Shown here one piece after another: positions 45,127 to 53,267 of a stretch of DNA of 64,000 nucleotides (position 1 is the stretch's first letter; the number at the start of each line of letters is the position of its first letter). The position numbers and the translations under genes are program-made. The notes beneath the pieces are model-generated. The model saw only the letters and a program-made list of their open reading frames with translations, was not told the DNA's origin and did not search any database. Origin of the DNA: Mesorhizobium sp. BR1-1-16 (GTDB lineage Bacteria; Pseudomonadota; Alphaproteobacteria; Rhizobiales; Kaistiaceae); the NCBI RefSeq assembly GCF_020165495.1, contig NZ_JAIUIE010000005.1, forward strand, positions 292,401-356,400. Reading direction: 5' to 3'.

Positions 45127-46095
45127 TTATTCGGTCTCGTGCTTCAGCGGCCGGCTCATCAGGGCCGCCATTGCCCCGTCGATATCAGTCTCGCCCTCGA
45201 CCACGGCCGCCACCTGCGCCGTGATCGGCATGTCGACGCCGAGCCGGGCGGCAAGCGCCCGCGCCACGGCCGCCGTCGTCGCGCCCTCGACGAGCACATG
45301 CGCCGGCGCCTCGCCCCGGCCAAGCGCCAGGCCATAGGAGAAATTGCGCGACTGCGGCGAGGCGCAGGTGAGGACGAGATCGCCGAGCCCCGAAAGCCCC
45401 ATCAGTGTATCGGGCCGCGCGCCGAGCGCCGCACCGATCCGCCGGAGTTCGGCAAAGCCGCGCGCCGTCAGCGCCGCGGCGGCACTGGCGCCGAGCGCCC
45501 GCCCGGCGACGATGCCGACCGCGATCGCCAGGACATTCTTGAACGCGCCGCCGACCTCGACGCCGATCATGTCGGTCTCGGCGTAAGGTCGGAAGCTGGT
45601 CGAGCCGAGCGCCTGGCAGAGCGCCATGGCGAGCTTTGGCTCGGCCGCCGCGATGGTCACCGCCGTCGGCAGGCCCCGCGCCACATCGATTGCGAAGCTC
45701 GGGCCGGAGAGCACGGCCGGGGCGGCGGGTGGCAGCGCCTGCTCCAGCACTTCGGTCGGGCGAAGTTCGGTTCCGCGTTCGAGTCCCTTGGCGCAAAGCA
45801 CGATGGGCGTATCGTCCGAGATGCCGGCAAGCGACGCCGCGACGCCGCGCACCGTCTGTGTTGGCGTCGCAATCAGGATCGCATCGGCGCCGATCACATC
45901 AGCGAGCCGATCCGTGATGGCGAGGTCGGGCGGAAGGGCGATACCGGGCAGATAGGCGCGGTTTTCGCCCGCCGCGACGATGTCACCGACATCGCGTCCG
46001 TAAAGCGTCACCGCCCGCCCGGCACGATGGGCGGCGAGCGCGAGCGCGGTGCCCCAGGCTCCAGCCCCGACGATGGCGATGCGCTCCAGTCTCAT
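45127..46095 (-). CDS. gpsA: Glycerol-3-phosphate dehydrogenase [NAD(P)+] GpsA
   Basis: GpsA makes sn-glycerol-3-phosphate for phospholipids. The 322-residue product has the Rossmann GAGAWGTALA, VLCAKGLERGT and FKNVLAIAVGIVAG with the catalytic Lys. It also has GLSGLGDLVLTCASPQSRN, all as in the family. It overlaps the Nudix gene by ATGA. Confidence 0.97.
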   Translation of the reverse strand: MRLERIAIVGAGAWGTALALAAHRAGRAVTLYGRDVGDIVAAGENRAYLPGIALPPDLAITDRLADVIGADAILIATPTQTVRGVAASLAGISDDTPIVLCAKGLERGTELRPTEVLEQALPPAAPAVLSGPSFAIDVARGLPTAVTIAAAEPKLAMALCQALGSTSFRPYAETDMIGVEVGGAFKNVLAIAVGIVAGRALGASAAAALTARGFAELRRIGAALGARPDTLMGLSGLGDLVLTCASPQSRNFSYGLALGRGEAPAHVLVEGATTAAVARALAARLGVDMPITAQVAAVVEGETDIDGAMAALMSRPLKHETE

Positions 46096-46613
46096 CGGCC
46101 AGGAACCTCCAGACCGAGATACATCAGCAACTCGGGCAACTTGGCATCAAGCCGCCCGAACAGCACCGGCGGCGGCAGCAGCGGCGCGAAGGAAAACGCC
46201 ATGCGAATCGGCGGCCCACCGCCATCCGGCGTCTGCTCCGTCCACTCCCACGCCTCGGCGGCGACGTCATCCAGCGCGACATGGAAGAAGGAGCGGTGAT
46301 GCTGGAAGCGAACGGCGCCCGCCTCGAACGTCTCCGACCGGAACACATAGGTCATCTCGCCGAGCGGCACGAAGGCGCCGGATGGTGCGAGGCCCGTCTC
46401 TTCCAGCAATTCGCGCCGAGCTGCCGCCTCAAGGTCTTCGCCCTCCTCGACCGTGCCGCCGGGGACTTCGACGCCATGGCTGGGGAAATCGGGTTTGGTG
46501 AAGACGAGCAGTCGATCCTGCCACGTCGCATAGATGACGACCTTGCGGCGGAAGCGGGTCGCCGGGGGCGCCTTCGTTCCCGCGGCAGGGTCTTCGCTCA
46601 CGCTGTCCGTCAT
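46092..46613 (-). CDS. Nudix hydrolase
   Basis: The 173-residue product has the Nudix box [24 protein letters not shown], complete for the G-x5-E-x7-RE-U-x-EE-x-G-U pattern. The flanking regions do not identify a substrate. It is inserted between tsaD and gpsA with 4-base overlaps at each end, a place where these two are commonly neighbours, so it is translated with them. Confidence 0.85.
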   Translation of the reverse strand: MTDSVSEDPAAGTKAPPATRFRRKVVIYATWQDRLLVFTKPDFPSHGVEVPGGTVEEGEDLEAAARRELLEETGLAPSGAFVPLGEMTYVFRSETFEAGAVRFQHHRSFFHVALDDVAAEAWEWTEQTPDGGGPPIRMAFSFAPLLPPPVLFGRLDAKLPELLMYLGLEVPGR

Positions 46614-47764
46614 GCCTTGGCGCCTTTCATGCCGGAGCCGATCATCGGAAGCGCGACGGTATCGAGCGGCCAGCGCGGCCGAGCCCGTGCATCGAGCCCA
46701 TCCGCAAGGCCAAGCGCCAGCCGTTCCGCCCCGGCCCAGGCGATCATGGCGCCATTATCGGTACAGAGCGCGAGCGGCGGCGCCACGAGGCGGAAGCCGC
46801 GCCGCTCGGCTTCGGTGGCAAGGCCGGCCCTGAGCGCCCGATTGGCGGCGACACCGCCCGCGATCACCAGAACCGGTACGGCGATCTCGGGGAATTCGGC
46901 TCGAAACCGATCGAGCGCATGGGCGATCCGGTCGGCGACCACCGCAGAAACCGTCGCCTGGAACGCCGCCGAAAGATCGGCGACATCGCCATCCGACAAC
47001 GGCGCGGCGGCCTCGGCGGCCTGACGGACGGCCGTCTTCAGGCCGGAAAATGAGAAATCGGCGCCGGCACGGCCCAGCATCGGCCGCGGCAGCGTGAAAC
47101 GCGCCGCGTCGCCCGTCGCCGCAGCCCGTTCCACGGCCGGGCCACCTGGGTACGGCAGCCCGAGCAATTTCGCCGTCTTGTCGAACGCTTCGCCAAGCGC
47201 ATCGTCGATCGTCGTGCCCCAGCGCTCATAGGCGCCGACGCCGCGCACCAGCAGGATCTGCGTGTGGCCACCGGAGACGAGAAGCAGCAGATAGGGAAAC
47301 GCGACATTGTCGGTGAGCCGCGCCGTCAGCGCATGGCCCTCGAGATGATTGACGGCAAGGAGAGGCAGCCCGGCTGCAAAGGCGATCGCCTTGGCCGTGG
47401 TCAAGCCAACAATGACGCCGCCGATGAGCCCTGGACCAGCCGTCGCGGCGACGGCATCGAGGTCGCCGAAATCGACACCAGCCTCGGTGAGCGCCGCCTC
47501 GACAACCGAATCGAGCGCCTCGACATGCGCCCGCGCCGCGATTTCCGGCACCACGCCGCCGAATGCCGCGTGATCCGCGATCTGCGAAAGCACGATATTA
47601 GAGCGGATCGTGCCGCGGCCGTCGTCGCTCCGATGCACCACGGAAGCCGCGGTCTCGTCGCAACTGGTCTCGATGCCCAAAACGAGCTGGCCGGCGGTCA
47701 CGAGGCGTGCCTTTCGACGGGGACTGGCTGGCGCCGCCGTCCCGATTGCCGCAGCCCCTTCCAT
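46610..47764 (-). CDS. tsaD: tRNA threonylcarbamoyladenosine transferase TsaD
   Basis: TsaD transfers threonylcarbamoyl to A37 of ANN-decoding tRNAs. The product has [14 protein letters not shown], the metal motif [18 protein letters not shown] and the ATPase residues GLPYPGGP. The coordinates use the ATG at 47764 (384 residues). A GTG at 47701 ([11 protein letters not shown]) gives a more usual N-terminus and is just as likely. It is divergent from hemC across about 66 bases. Confidence 0.95.
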   Translation of the reverse strand: MEGAAAIGTAAPASPRRKARLVTAGQLVLGIETSCDETAASVVHRSDDGRGTIRSNIVLSQIADHAAFGGVVPEIAARAHVEALDSVVEAALTEAGVDFGDLDAVAATAGPGLIGGVIVGLTTAKAIAFAAGLPLLAVNHLEGHALTARLTDNVAFPYLLLLVSGGHTQILLVRGVGAYERWGTTIDDALGEAFDKTAKLLGLPYPGGPAVERAAATGDAARFTLPRPMLGRAGADFSFSGLKTAVRQAAEAAAPLSDGDVADLSAAFQATVSAVVADRIAHALDRFRAEFPEIAVPVLVIAGGVAANRALRAGLATEAERRGFRLVAPPLALCTDNGAMIAWAGAERLALGLADGLDARARPRWPLDTVALPMIGSGMKGAKA

Positions 47765-47830
47765 CGTCGGAGGGAGCGACTAGACTGCGCGCCGATCAAT
47801 TCCGCCCACCTAGCATCCGGAGCCGACCGC

Positions 47831-48772
47831 GTGCAATCCGCCCCTTCCGCTCCGCTCCTTCGCATCGGTACGCGCGGCAGCCCGCTCGCGCTAGCCCAGG
47901 CGCACGAGACCCGCGCGCGGATCGCGAGTTTCTATAGTCTCGATCCGGACGAGATCGAGATCGAGGTGATCCGCACCTCCGGCGACCGCATCCAGGACCG
48001 GCCGCTGTCGGAAGCTGGCGGCAAGGGTCTGTTCACCAAGGAGATCGAGGAGGCGCTTATCGCCGGCCGGATCGATCTCGCGGTCCACTCCTCCAAGGAC
48101 ATGCCGACGGCGCTTCCCGAAGGTCTCGAGCTTTCCGCCTTCCTGCCGCGCGAGGATGTCCGCGACGCCTTTCTCTCGCCGGTCGCCGGGGCGCTCCGCG
48201 ACCTGCCGCAAGGCGCCGTGCTCGGGACATCGTCGCTGCGCCGCCGGGCGATGGCGCTCCGCATCCGCCCGGACCTCCAGCCGGTCGAATTTCGCGGCAA
48301 TGTCGAGACGCGGCTGAAGAAGCTCGCCGATGGCGTCGCGCATGCGACGCTGCTGGCGCTGGCCGGGCTGAAGCGGCTTGGCCTCGAAGCGCACGCGACC
48401 TCGATCATCGAGCCCGATGATTTCCTTCCTGCTTGCGGCCAGGGCGCCGTGGCGATCGAAACGCGAATCGGCGACGAGCGGACCAGCGGCCTGGTTGCCC
48501 GCATCAACCATGAGCCGACCCAGATCGCCCTCCGCGCCGAGCGGGCCTTCCTGACACGGCTCGATGGGTCCTGCCGCACGCCGATCGGTGGCCTCGCCAC
48601 GATCGAGGGCGGCGTCGTCACGTTCCGCGGCATGGTTCTTTCTCCCGATGGCCGCCAGTCCGAATCGGTCCAGCTGGAAGGTCCGGTTGCCGATGCCGAG
48701 CGGCTTGGCTTCGAGGCCGCGGGCGAATTGATCGGCCGCGGTGGCACAGCCTTCTTCCGCGCGGACGCGTGA
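47831..48772 (+). CDS. hemC: Porphobilinogen deaminase HemC
   Basis: HemC polymerises four porphobilinogens to hydroxymethylbilane. The 313-residue product from GTG 47831 has [16 protein letters not shown], the substrate loop [17 protein letters not shown] and Cys248 in [11 protein letters not shown], which carries the dipyrromethane cofactor. The frame runs further upstream but inside tsaD's antisense. The hemD start is 4 bases beyond its stop. Confidence 0.96.
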   Translation: MQSAPSAPLLRIGTRGSPLALAQAHETRARIASFYSLDPDEIEIEVIRTSGDRIQDRPLSEAGGKGLFTKEIEEALIAGRIDLAVHSSKDMPTALPEGLELSAFLPREDVRDAFLSPVAGALRDLPQGAVLGTSSLRRRAMALRIRPDLQPVEFRGNVETRLKKLADGVAHATLLALAGLKRLGLEAHATSIIEPDDFLPACGQGAVAIETRIGDERTSGLVARINHEPTQIALRAERAFLTRLDGSCRTPIGGLATIEGGVVTFRGMVLSPDGRQSESVQLEGPVADAERLGFEAAGELIGRGGTAFFRADA

Positions 48773-48776
48773 GGCG

Positions 48777-49478
48777 ATGCGGCTGCTCGTGACGCGGCCA
48801 GAACCGGACGCCAGCCGCACTGCGACCACCCTCGCCGCACGCGGGCATGTCTCGATCCTCGCGCCGATGCTCACAACTGCGTTTCTGCCGCCACCATCCA
48901 TAATCACGCCGCCGGCCGCGATTCTCTTCACCAGTGTGAATGCCGTCCGCGCCGTCGCAGCATGGCCGCCAGAAACCCTGCCGCGCGACGTGCCAGTGCT
49001 CACCGTCGGCGATCGGACCGCCGACGCGGCGCGGGCCGCCGGCTTCGCCGATGTGCGTTCGGCTGACGGCGACAGCGCGGCGCTCGCATCGCTCGCGGCG
49101 GAGATTCTCGATCCCCGTGCGGGACCATTGCTTTATCCGACACTCGCAACGCCCTCCGGCGATCTCTCGGCACGGCTTCGGACAGCAGGTTTCACGGTCG
49201 ACCAGATCGAGGCCTATCGGATGATCGCCGCCACGGCGCTGCCGGAGTTGGCGCGGGCAGCCATCGTCGGCGGCACCCTTGATGGGGCCCTGCTCTATTC
49301 GCGCCGGACCGCCGAGACCTTCATCGCGCTGACCGCGCCGCTGAAGCCGCATCTCGCCGCATTGGCCTTCTATTGTCTCTCCGCCGACGTTGCCGCCGCG
49401 CTTGAAACCGGCCACATCCGCATCGCGTCCGAGCCGAATGAGGCCGCTTTGCTGGCGCTGCTGGAAGGGGGAACATAG
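48777..49478 (+). CDS. hemD: Uroporphyrinogen-III synthase HemD
   Basis: HemD cyclises hydroxymethylbilane with ring D inverted. The 233-residue product has the two-domain pattern of this poorly conserved family: MRLLVTRPEPDASRTA, AAILFTSVNAVRAVA, TVGDRTADAARAAGF and, late, ALAFYCLSADVAAAL. Its position directly after hemC supports the call. Confidence 0.88.
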   Translation: MRLLVTRPEPDASRTATTLAARGHVSILAPMLTTAFLPPPSIITPPAAILFTSVNAVRAVAAWPPETLPRDVPVLTVGDRTADAARAAGFADVRSADGDSAALASLAAEILDPRAGPLLYPTLATPSGDLSARLRTAGFTVDQIEAYRMIAATALPELARAAIVGGTLDGALLYSRRTAETFIALTAPLKPHLAALAFYCLSADVAAALETGHIRIASEPNEAALLALLEGGT

Positions 49479-49541
49479 GCAGAGGGCATCCGTTGACGGA
49501 TTGCTCTATAGTTGAGTTCGCGTGAAACGAGATCGAGGGCC

Positions 49542-50672
49542 ATGGCCGAAGAGGACGACACCCCATCCGCAGCCGAAGGCACCGGTGCACCGCGCCAGAA
49601 GCGGTCACCCGTGACGATCGACCTAGAGGCTGAGGCCGTCGCGCCTGCCCGTCCCGCCGAACCGTCGCAAGAGACCGCGGCAGAGGAGCGCGCAGAGCTG
49701 CCACCTGCGGCCGCGGAAGATCCTGCAACACCCCCAGACAGCGCCCTCCGGCGATACTTGCCGCTCGGTGTCGCCGCAGTTGTCGGCGGCCTGATCGGCG
49801 GTGCGGCCGGCGCTCTGCTGTTCGCGCCGCAGACCGACACCATCACCTCGGTCAGCATCGACAGCCGCTTCGCGACACTGGCGAGCCGCCTCGACGCTCT
49901 GGAGGCCAAGGGCAGCACGGCCGCATCTGGCCCCGCAATCGATCCGGAGCGAATCACCGCGCTCGAATCGGGTCTCACCCGCCTCGAATCGCAACAGGCT
50001 TCCGCCGGCGAAGGCCCATCGGCCGACCTGCAGCCGATCGAACAGCGCCTCGCCGCGCTGGAAGCGCGCCCGGTGGAGACGCCGGCGCCTGCGGTCGATC
50101 TTCAGCCGCTGGAGCAGAAGCTGTCAGCTCTTGATAGCCGCATCGGCGAGATCGAGGCGCATCCGCCGTCCGATCCAGCCACCGAGGCCGCCGCCCGCAC
50201 GATCGCGCTGACGGCCCTGCGCCAGGCCGCGCGCAGCGACAGGCCGTTCGACGCTGAACTCGCCGCTTTTCGCACGCTTGGCGGCGACGAGGCCGCGCTT
50301 GCTGCCCTCGCGCCCCTCGCCGCCAATGGCGCTCCGTCCGTCGCCTCGCTGCAGGCATCGTTTCCGGCGGCCGCCGACGCTGTGCGCAGCGCCAGCCGCC
50401 GCATCGATCCGGAGGCCGGCTTCATCGATCGGCTCGCGGCGTCAGCCGGTTCGCTCGTTTCGGTGAAGCCCGCAGGCCCCGTCGAGGGCAGTTCGCCCAC
50501 AGCCATCGTTTCCCGCATGGAATCGATGGTCGACAAGGGCGATCTCGCCGCCGCACTCGCCGAGAGCGACGCGCTCGACGCAACATCGAAGAGCGCGCTC
50601 GCCGGCTGGGCCGACGCGGCGCGGAGGCGCGTCGCCATCGATACTGCGCTGGCCGCGCTGGCCGGCAACTGA
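49542..50672 (+). CDS. Mic60/mitofilin-like inner membrane protein (COG4223)
   Basis: The 376-residue product has a disordered acidic N-terminus (1-68) and one membrane span at about 72-95. A coiled/Ala-Glu-rich middle follows with repeated LEQ/ALE units. The C-terminal mitofilin-like part contains PFDAELAAFRTLGG, SFPAAADAV and IVSRMESMVDKGDLAAALAE. Alphaproteobacterial Mic60 homologues lie between hemD and hemY, as here, and shape intracytoplasmic or inner membranes; a role in this organism is inferred. Confidence 0.85.
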   Translation: MAEEDDTPSAAEGTGAPRQKRSPVTIDLEAEAVAPARPAEPSQETAAEERAELPPAAAEDPATPPDSALRRYLPLGVAAVVGGLIGGAAGALLFAPQTDTITSVSIDSRFATLASRLDALEAKGSTAASGPAIDPERITALESGLTRLESQQASAGEGPSADLQPIEQRLAALEARPVETPAPAVDLQPLEQKLSALDSRIGEIEAHPPSDPATEAAARTIALTALRQAARSDRPFDAELAAFRTLGGDEAALAALAPLAANGAPSVASLQASFPAAADAVRSASRRIDPEAGFIDRLAASAGSLVSVKPAGPVEGSSPTAIVSRMESMVDKGDLAAALAESDALDATSKSALAGWADAARRRVAIDTALAALAGN

Positions 50673-50681
50673 GGAGGCCCG

Positions 50682-52199
50682 ATGATCCGCATCCTCGTCT
50701 ATATCGCGCTCGTCTTCGCGGCCGCCGCTGGTTTTGCCTGGCTCGCCGATCGCCCCGGCGAGATCACGCTCGCCTGGCAGGGCTATGAGGTCACGACCAG
50801 CCTGATGGTCGCCGCAGTCGCGATCGCCGCCGCCTTCGTCCTCGTCGCCATCGTGCTGTCGATCCTGATGGCCGTCCTTCGCGCGCCACGCCTGCTCGAT
50901 GGCTGGCTGACGGGCCGTCGCCGCGACCGCGGCTATCGCGCGCTTTCGCGCGGCATGATCGCGATGGGCGCCGGTGACATCAAGAAGGCCAAGCGCCATT
51001 CCGCCGAAGCCCGGAAGATCCTCGACGGCGAACCACTGACCCTGCTTCTGGCCGCGCAAACCGCTCAGGCGGCCGGCGACGGTGCCGGTGCGCGCGCTGC
51101 CTTCGAGGCGATGCTGCCGGAATCCGAGACCCGTCTGCTCGGCCTGCGCGGACTCTATGTCGAGGCCGAGCGGGCCGGCGAACATGACGCGGCGCGACAC
51201 TATGCCGAGGAGGCCGTGAAAGCAGCGCCGAGCCTCGGCTGGGCCGGCGAAGCGTTGTTTACATACCAGTCGTCGGCCGGCGATTGGCGCGGCGCCCTGC
51301 AGACGCTCGGCTCGAACCTGCAGGCAAAGCTCGTCGACAAAACGAGTGCTCATCGCCTGCGTGCCGTTCTGCTCACCGCACACGGCCTTGAGCTTGAGAC
51401 AGGAAGCCCGCACGAGGCGTTGGCTGCTGCGCTGGAGGCAGTGCGCCTTGCGCCGGGCCTCGTTCCAGCGGCAACGCTGGCAGCGCGTCTTGCAGCGCGT
51501 CAGAACGACATCAAACGGGCCATGAAGGTGCTCGAGGCCGCCTGGAAGCAGGAGCCGCATCCCGAGCTTGCCGAGGCCTATCTCTCGGTTCGCCCTGGCG
51601 ATGCCGCCGGCGACCGGTTGAGACGGGCGCAGAAACTGGCGGATCTCCGTCCGACGAGCCCGGAAAGCGCCTTCGCCGTCGCCCGGGCCGCGATCGATGC
51701 GCGCGAATGGCCCGAGGCGCGTCGCGCCCTGTCGAAACTGCCCGAAAGCGGCCAGACCGAGCGCTATTGGCTGCTGATGGCCGAGATCGAGGACGGCGCG
51801 GAGGGCGATCGTGGCCGTGTGCGCGAATATCTCGGCCGCGCGGTGCGCGCCCCGCGCGATCCGGTCTGGATGGCGGATGGCTACGCCTTCAATGCCTGGG
51901 CGCCATTGTCGCCGGTCAGCGGGCGGCTCGATTCGTTCGAATGGCGCACGCCGAGCATGGCGCTTTCAGAAGATCCGCGCCCGCTGCTCAATCTCGACCT
52001 GACGCCAGCCGCACCGGTGACAGAGGCTGAGGAAGAAGCTTCGCCTGCGCTCGCCCCGATGGTGATCGAGGCGACGCCGGCGCCCAAGATGCCCGTCAAT
52101 GGCACGGAAACGCCGAAATCGCCGCCGCTGCCGCTGCCTGATGATCCCGGCATTGACGACGGGCGACCCGAGACGGTGGACCGCTTGCGCCTTCAATAG
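50682..52199 (+). CDS. hemY: HemY-type membrane TPR protein
   Basis: The 505-residue product has two membrane helices (residues 1-22 and 38-62) typical of the HemY N-terminal domain. About seven TPR-like helical pairs follow (GMIAMGAGDIKKAKRHSAEARK, ARHYAEEAVKAAPSLGWA and others). The C-terminus is Pro/Glu-rich and disordered. The role of this HemY (not the oxidase of the same name) is unclear; it always follows hemD or mic60 in this clade. It ends the hem operon. Confidence 0.9.
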   Translation: MIRILVYIALVFAAAAGFAWLADRPGEITLAWQGYEVTTSLMVAAVAIAAAFVLVAIVLSILMAVLRAPRLLDGWLTGRRRDRGYRALSRGMIAMGAGDIKKAKRHSAEARKILDGEPLTLLLAAQTAQAAGDGAGARAAFEAMLPESETRLLGLRGLYVEAERAGEHDAARHYAEEAVKAAPSLGWAGEALFTYQSSAGDWRGALQTLGSNLQAKLVDKTSAHRLRAVLLTAHGLELETGSPHEALAAALEAVRLAPGLVPAATLAARLAARQNDIKRAMKVLEAAWKQEPHPELAEAYLSVRPGDAAGDRLRRAQKLADLRPTSPESAFAVARAAIDAREWPEARRALSKLPESGQTERYWLLMAEIEDGAEGDRGRVREYLGRAVRAPRDPVWMADGYAFNAWAPLSPVSGRLDSFEWRTPSMALSEDPRPLLNLDLTPAAPVTEAEEEASPALAPMVIEATPAPKMPVNGTETPKSPPLPLPDDPGIDDGRPETVDRLRLQ

Positions 52200-52210
52200 T
52201 CGACGACAGC

Positions 52211-52235
52211 CGCGGCGGGCTTGAAACCCGCCGCG
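52211..52235 (+). terminator. Probable stem-loop at the end of the hem operon
   Basis: Nine-base arms CGCGGCGGG / CCCGCCGCG enclose a 7-base loop 11 bases after the hemY stop. The downstream AATGTGG has no T tract, so it would need a helper factor or would act as a 3' stability stem. Confidence 0.45.
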
Positions 52236-52291
52236 AATGTGGCTATGAACGCGCCGTCTCCGCCGGGGAAGAAAACCGGGCCCGACATCGT

Positions 52292-52367
52292 GCCGCTTTA
52301 GCTCAGCTGGTAGAGCACATCATTCGTAATGATGGGGTCACAGGTTCGAATCCTGTAAGCGGCACCA
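52292..52367 (+). tRNA. tRNA-Thr (anticodon CGT)
   Basis: The 76-base gene folds as a full cloverleaf. The acceptor is GCCGCTT / AAGCGGC, the D arm is GCTC...GAGC, and the anticodon arm is CATCA-TTCGTAA-TGATG with CGT at 34-36. The T arm is ACAGG-TTCGAAT-CCTGT, and the discriminator A and encoded CCA follow. CGT reads ACG. I found no repeated 3' end in the window, so there is no sign of an integrated element here. Confidence 0.98.
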
Positions 52368-52443
52368 CTTCTCATCTCCCAGACAGTATGGAACCCTCGT
52401 CTCACCGCGGCATTGATCTGCGTTGTGGAGCGGGAGGCATCTG

Positions 52444-53256
52444 ATGGCGCCACGGCCCTTCTGGAAGGGATATCTCAAGCTCTCGCTGGTGACCTGCGCG
52501 GTCTCGATGACGCCGGCGACCAGCGACAGCGCCAAAGTCCGCTTTCACACCCTCAACCGCGCCACCGGCAACCGCGTCACCAGCCGCTATGTCGATGCCG
52601 TCACCGGCAAGGGCGTCGATGACGACGACATGGTGAAAGGATATCCGCGCGGCGAAGATGACTACGTGCTGCTTGAGGATGACGAACTCGACGCCGTCGC
52701 GCTCGACAGCACCCGCACGATCGATATCGAGACCTTCGTTCCCGCCGACAGCATCGGCTGGATCTGGTACGACCGCCCGCATTTCCTGGCCCCCGACGAC
52801 GAGGTGGGTGCCGAAGCCTTTGCCGTCATCCGGGCCGCGATGGTGGCGACTGACACCGTCGGCATAGCCCGGCTGGTGCTCTATCGCCGCGAGCGCGCGG
52901 TGATGCTGGAACCACGCGAGACCGGCATCGTCCTGTGGACGTTGCGCTATGGCGACGAGGTGCGCGACGCGGAGCCCTATTTCGCCGGCATCGAGGATGA
53001 GAAGCCGGAGACGGAAGGCCTCGACCTGATGCGGCGCCTGATCGCAAAGCGGAAACAATCGTTCGATCCGGCGCTGCTCGCGGATCCTGTCGAGGAGCGG
53101 TTGCACGAGATGATCGCGGCGCGCAGCAAGAAGCGGCGTCCGAGCAAGAAGCAAGCAGCAACCGAGGCGCCCGCCGAAACGGGCAACGTGATCAACATCA
53201 TGGACGCCCTGAAGCGCAGCCTTGCTTCTGAGAAGAAGCCGGCCAAGCGCAGTTAG
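52444..53256 (+). CDS. ku: Ku protein (NHEJ), copy 1
   Basis: Ku binds broken DNA ends and recruits LigD. The 270-residue product from ATG 52444 (GGGAGG upstream) has the bacterial Ku opening PRPFWKGYLKLSLVTC. It continues with the core RFHTLNRATGNRVTSRYVDA and KGYPRGEDDYVLLEDDEL. Its short basic C-terminus contains NVINIMDALKRSL, the helix type linked to LigD contact. It converges with ligD and lies 76 bases after tRNA-Thr. Confidence 0.93.
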   Translation: MAPRPFWKGYLKLSLVTCAVSMTPATSDSAKVRFHTLNRATGNRVTSRYVDAVTGKGVDDDDMVKGYPRGEDDYVLLEDDELDAVALDSTRTIDIETFVPADSIGWIWYDRPHFLAPDDEVGAEAFAVIRAAMVATDTVGIARLVLYRRERAVMLEPRETGIVLWTLRYGDEVRDAEPYFAGIEDEKPETEGLDLMRRLIAKRKQSFDPALLADPVEERLHEMIAARSKKRRPSKKQAATEAPAETGNVINIMDALKRSLASEKKPAKRS

Positions 53257-53267
53257 CCGGCTGATCT

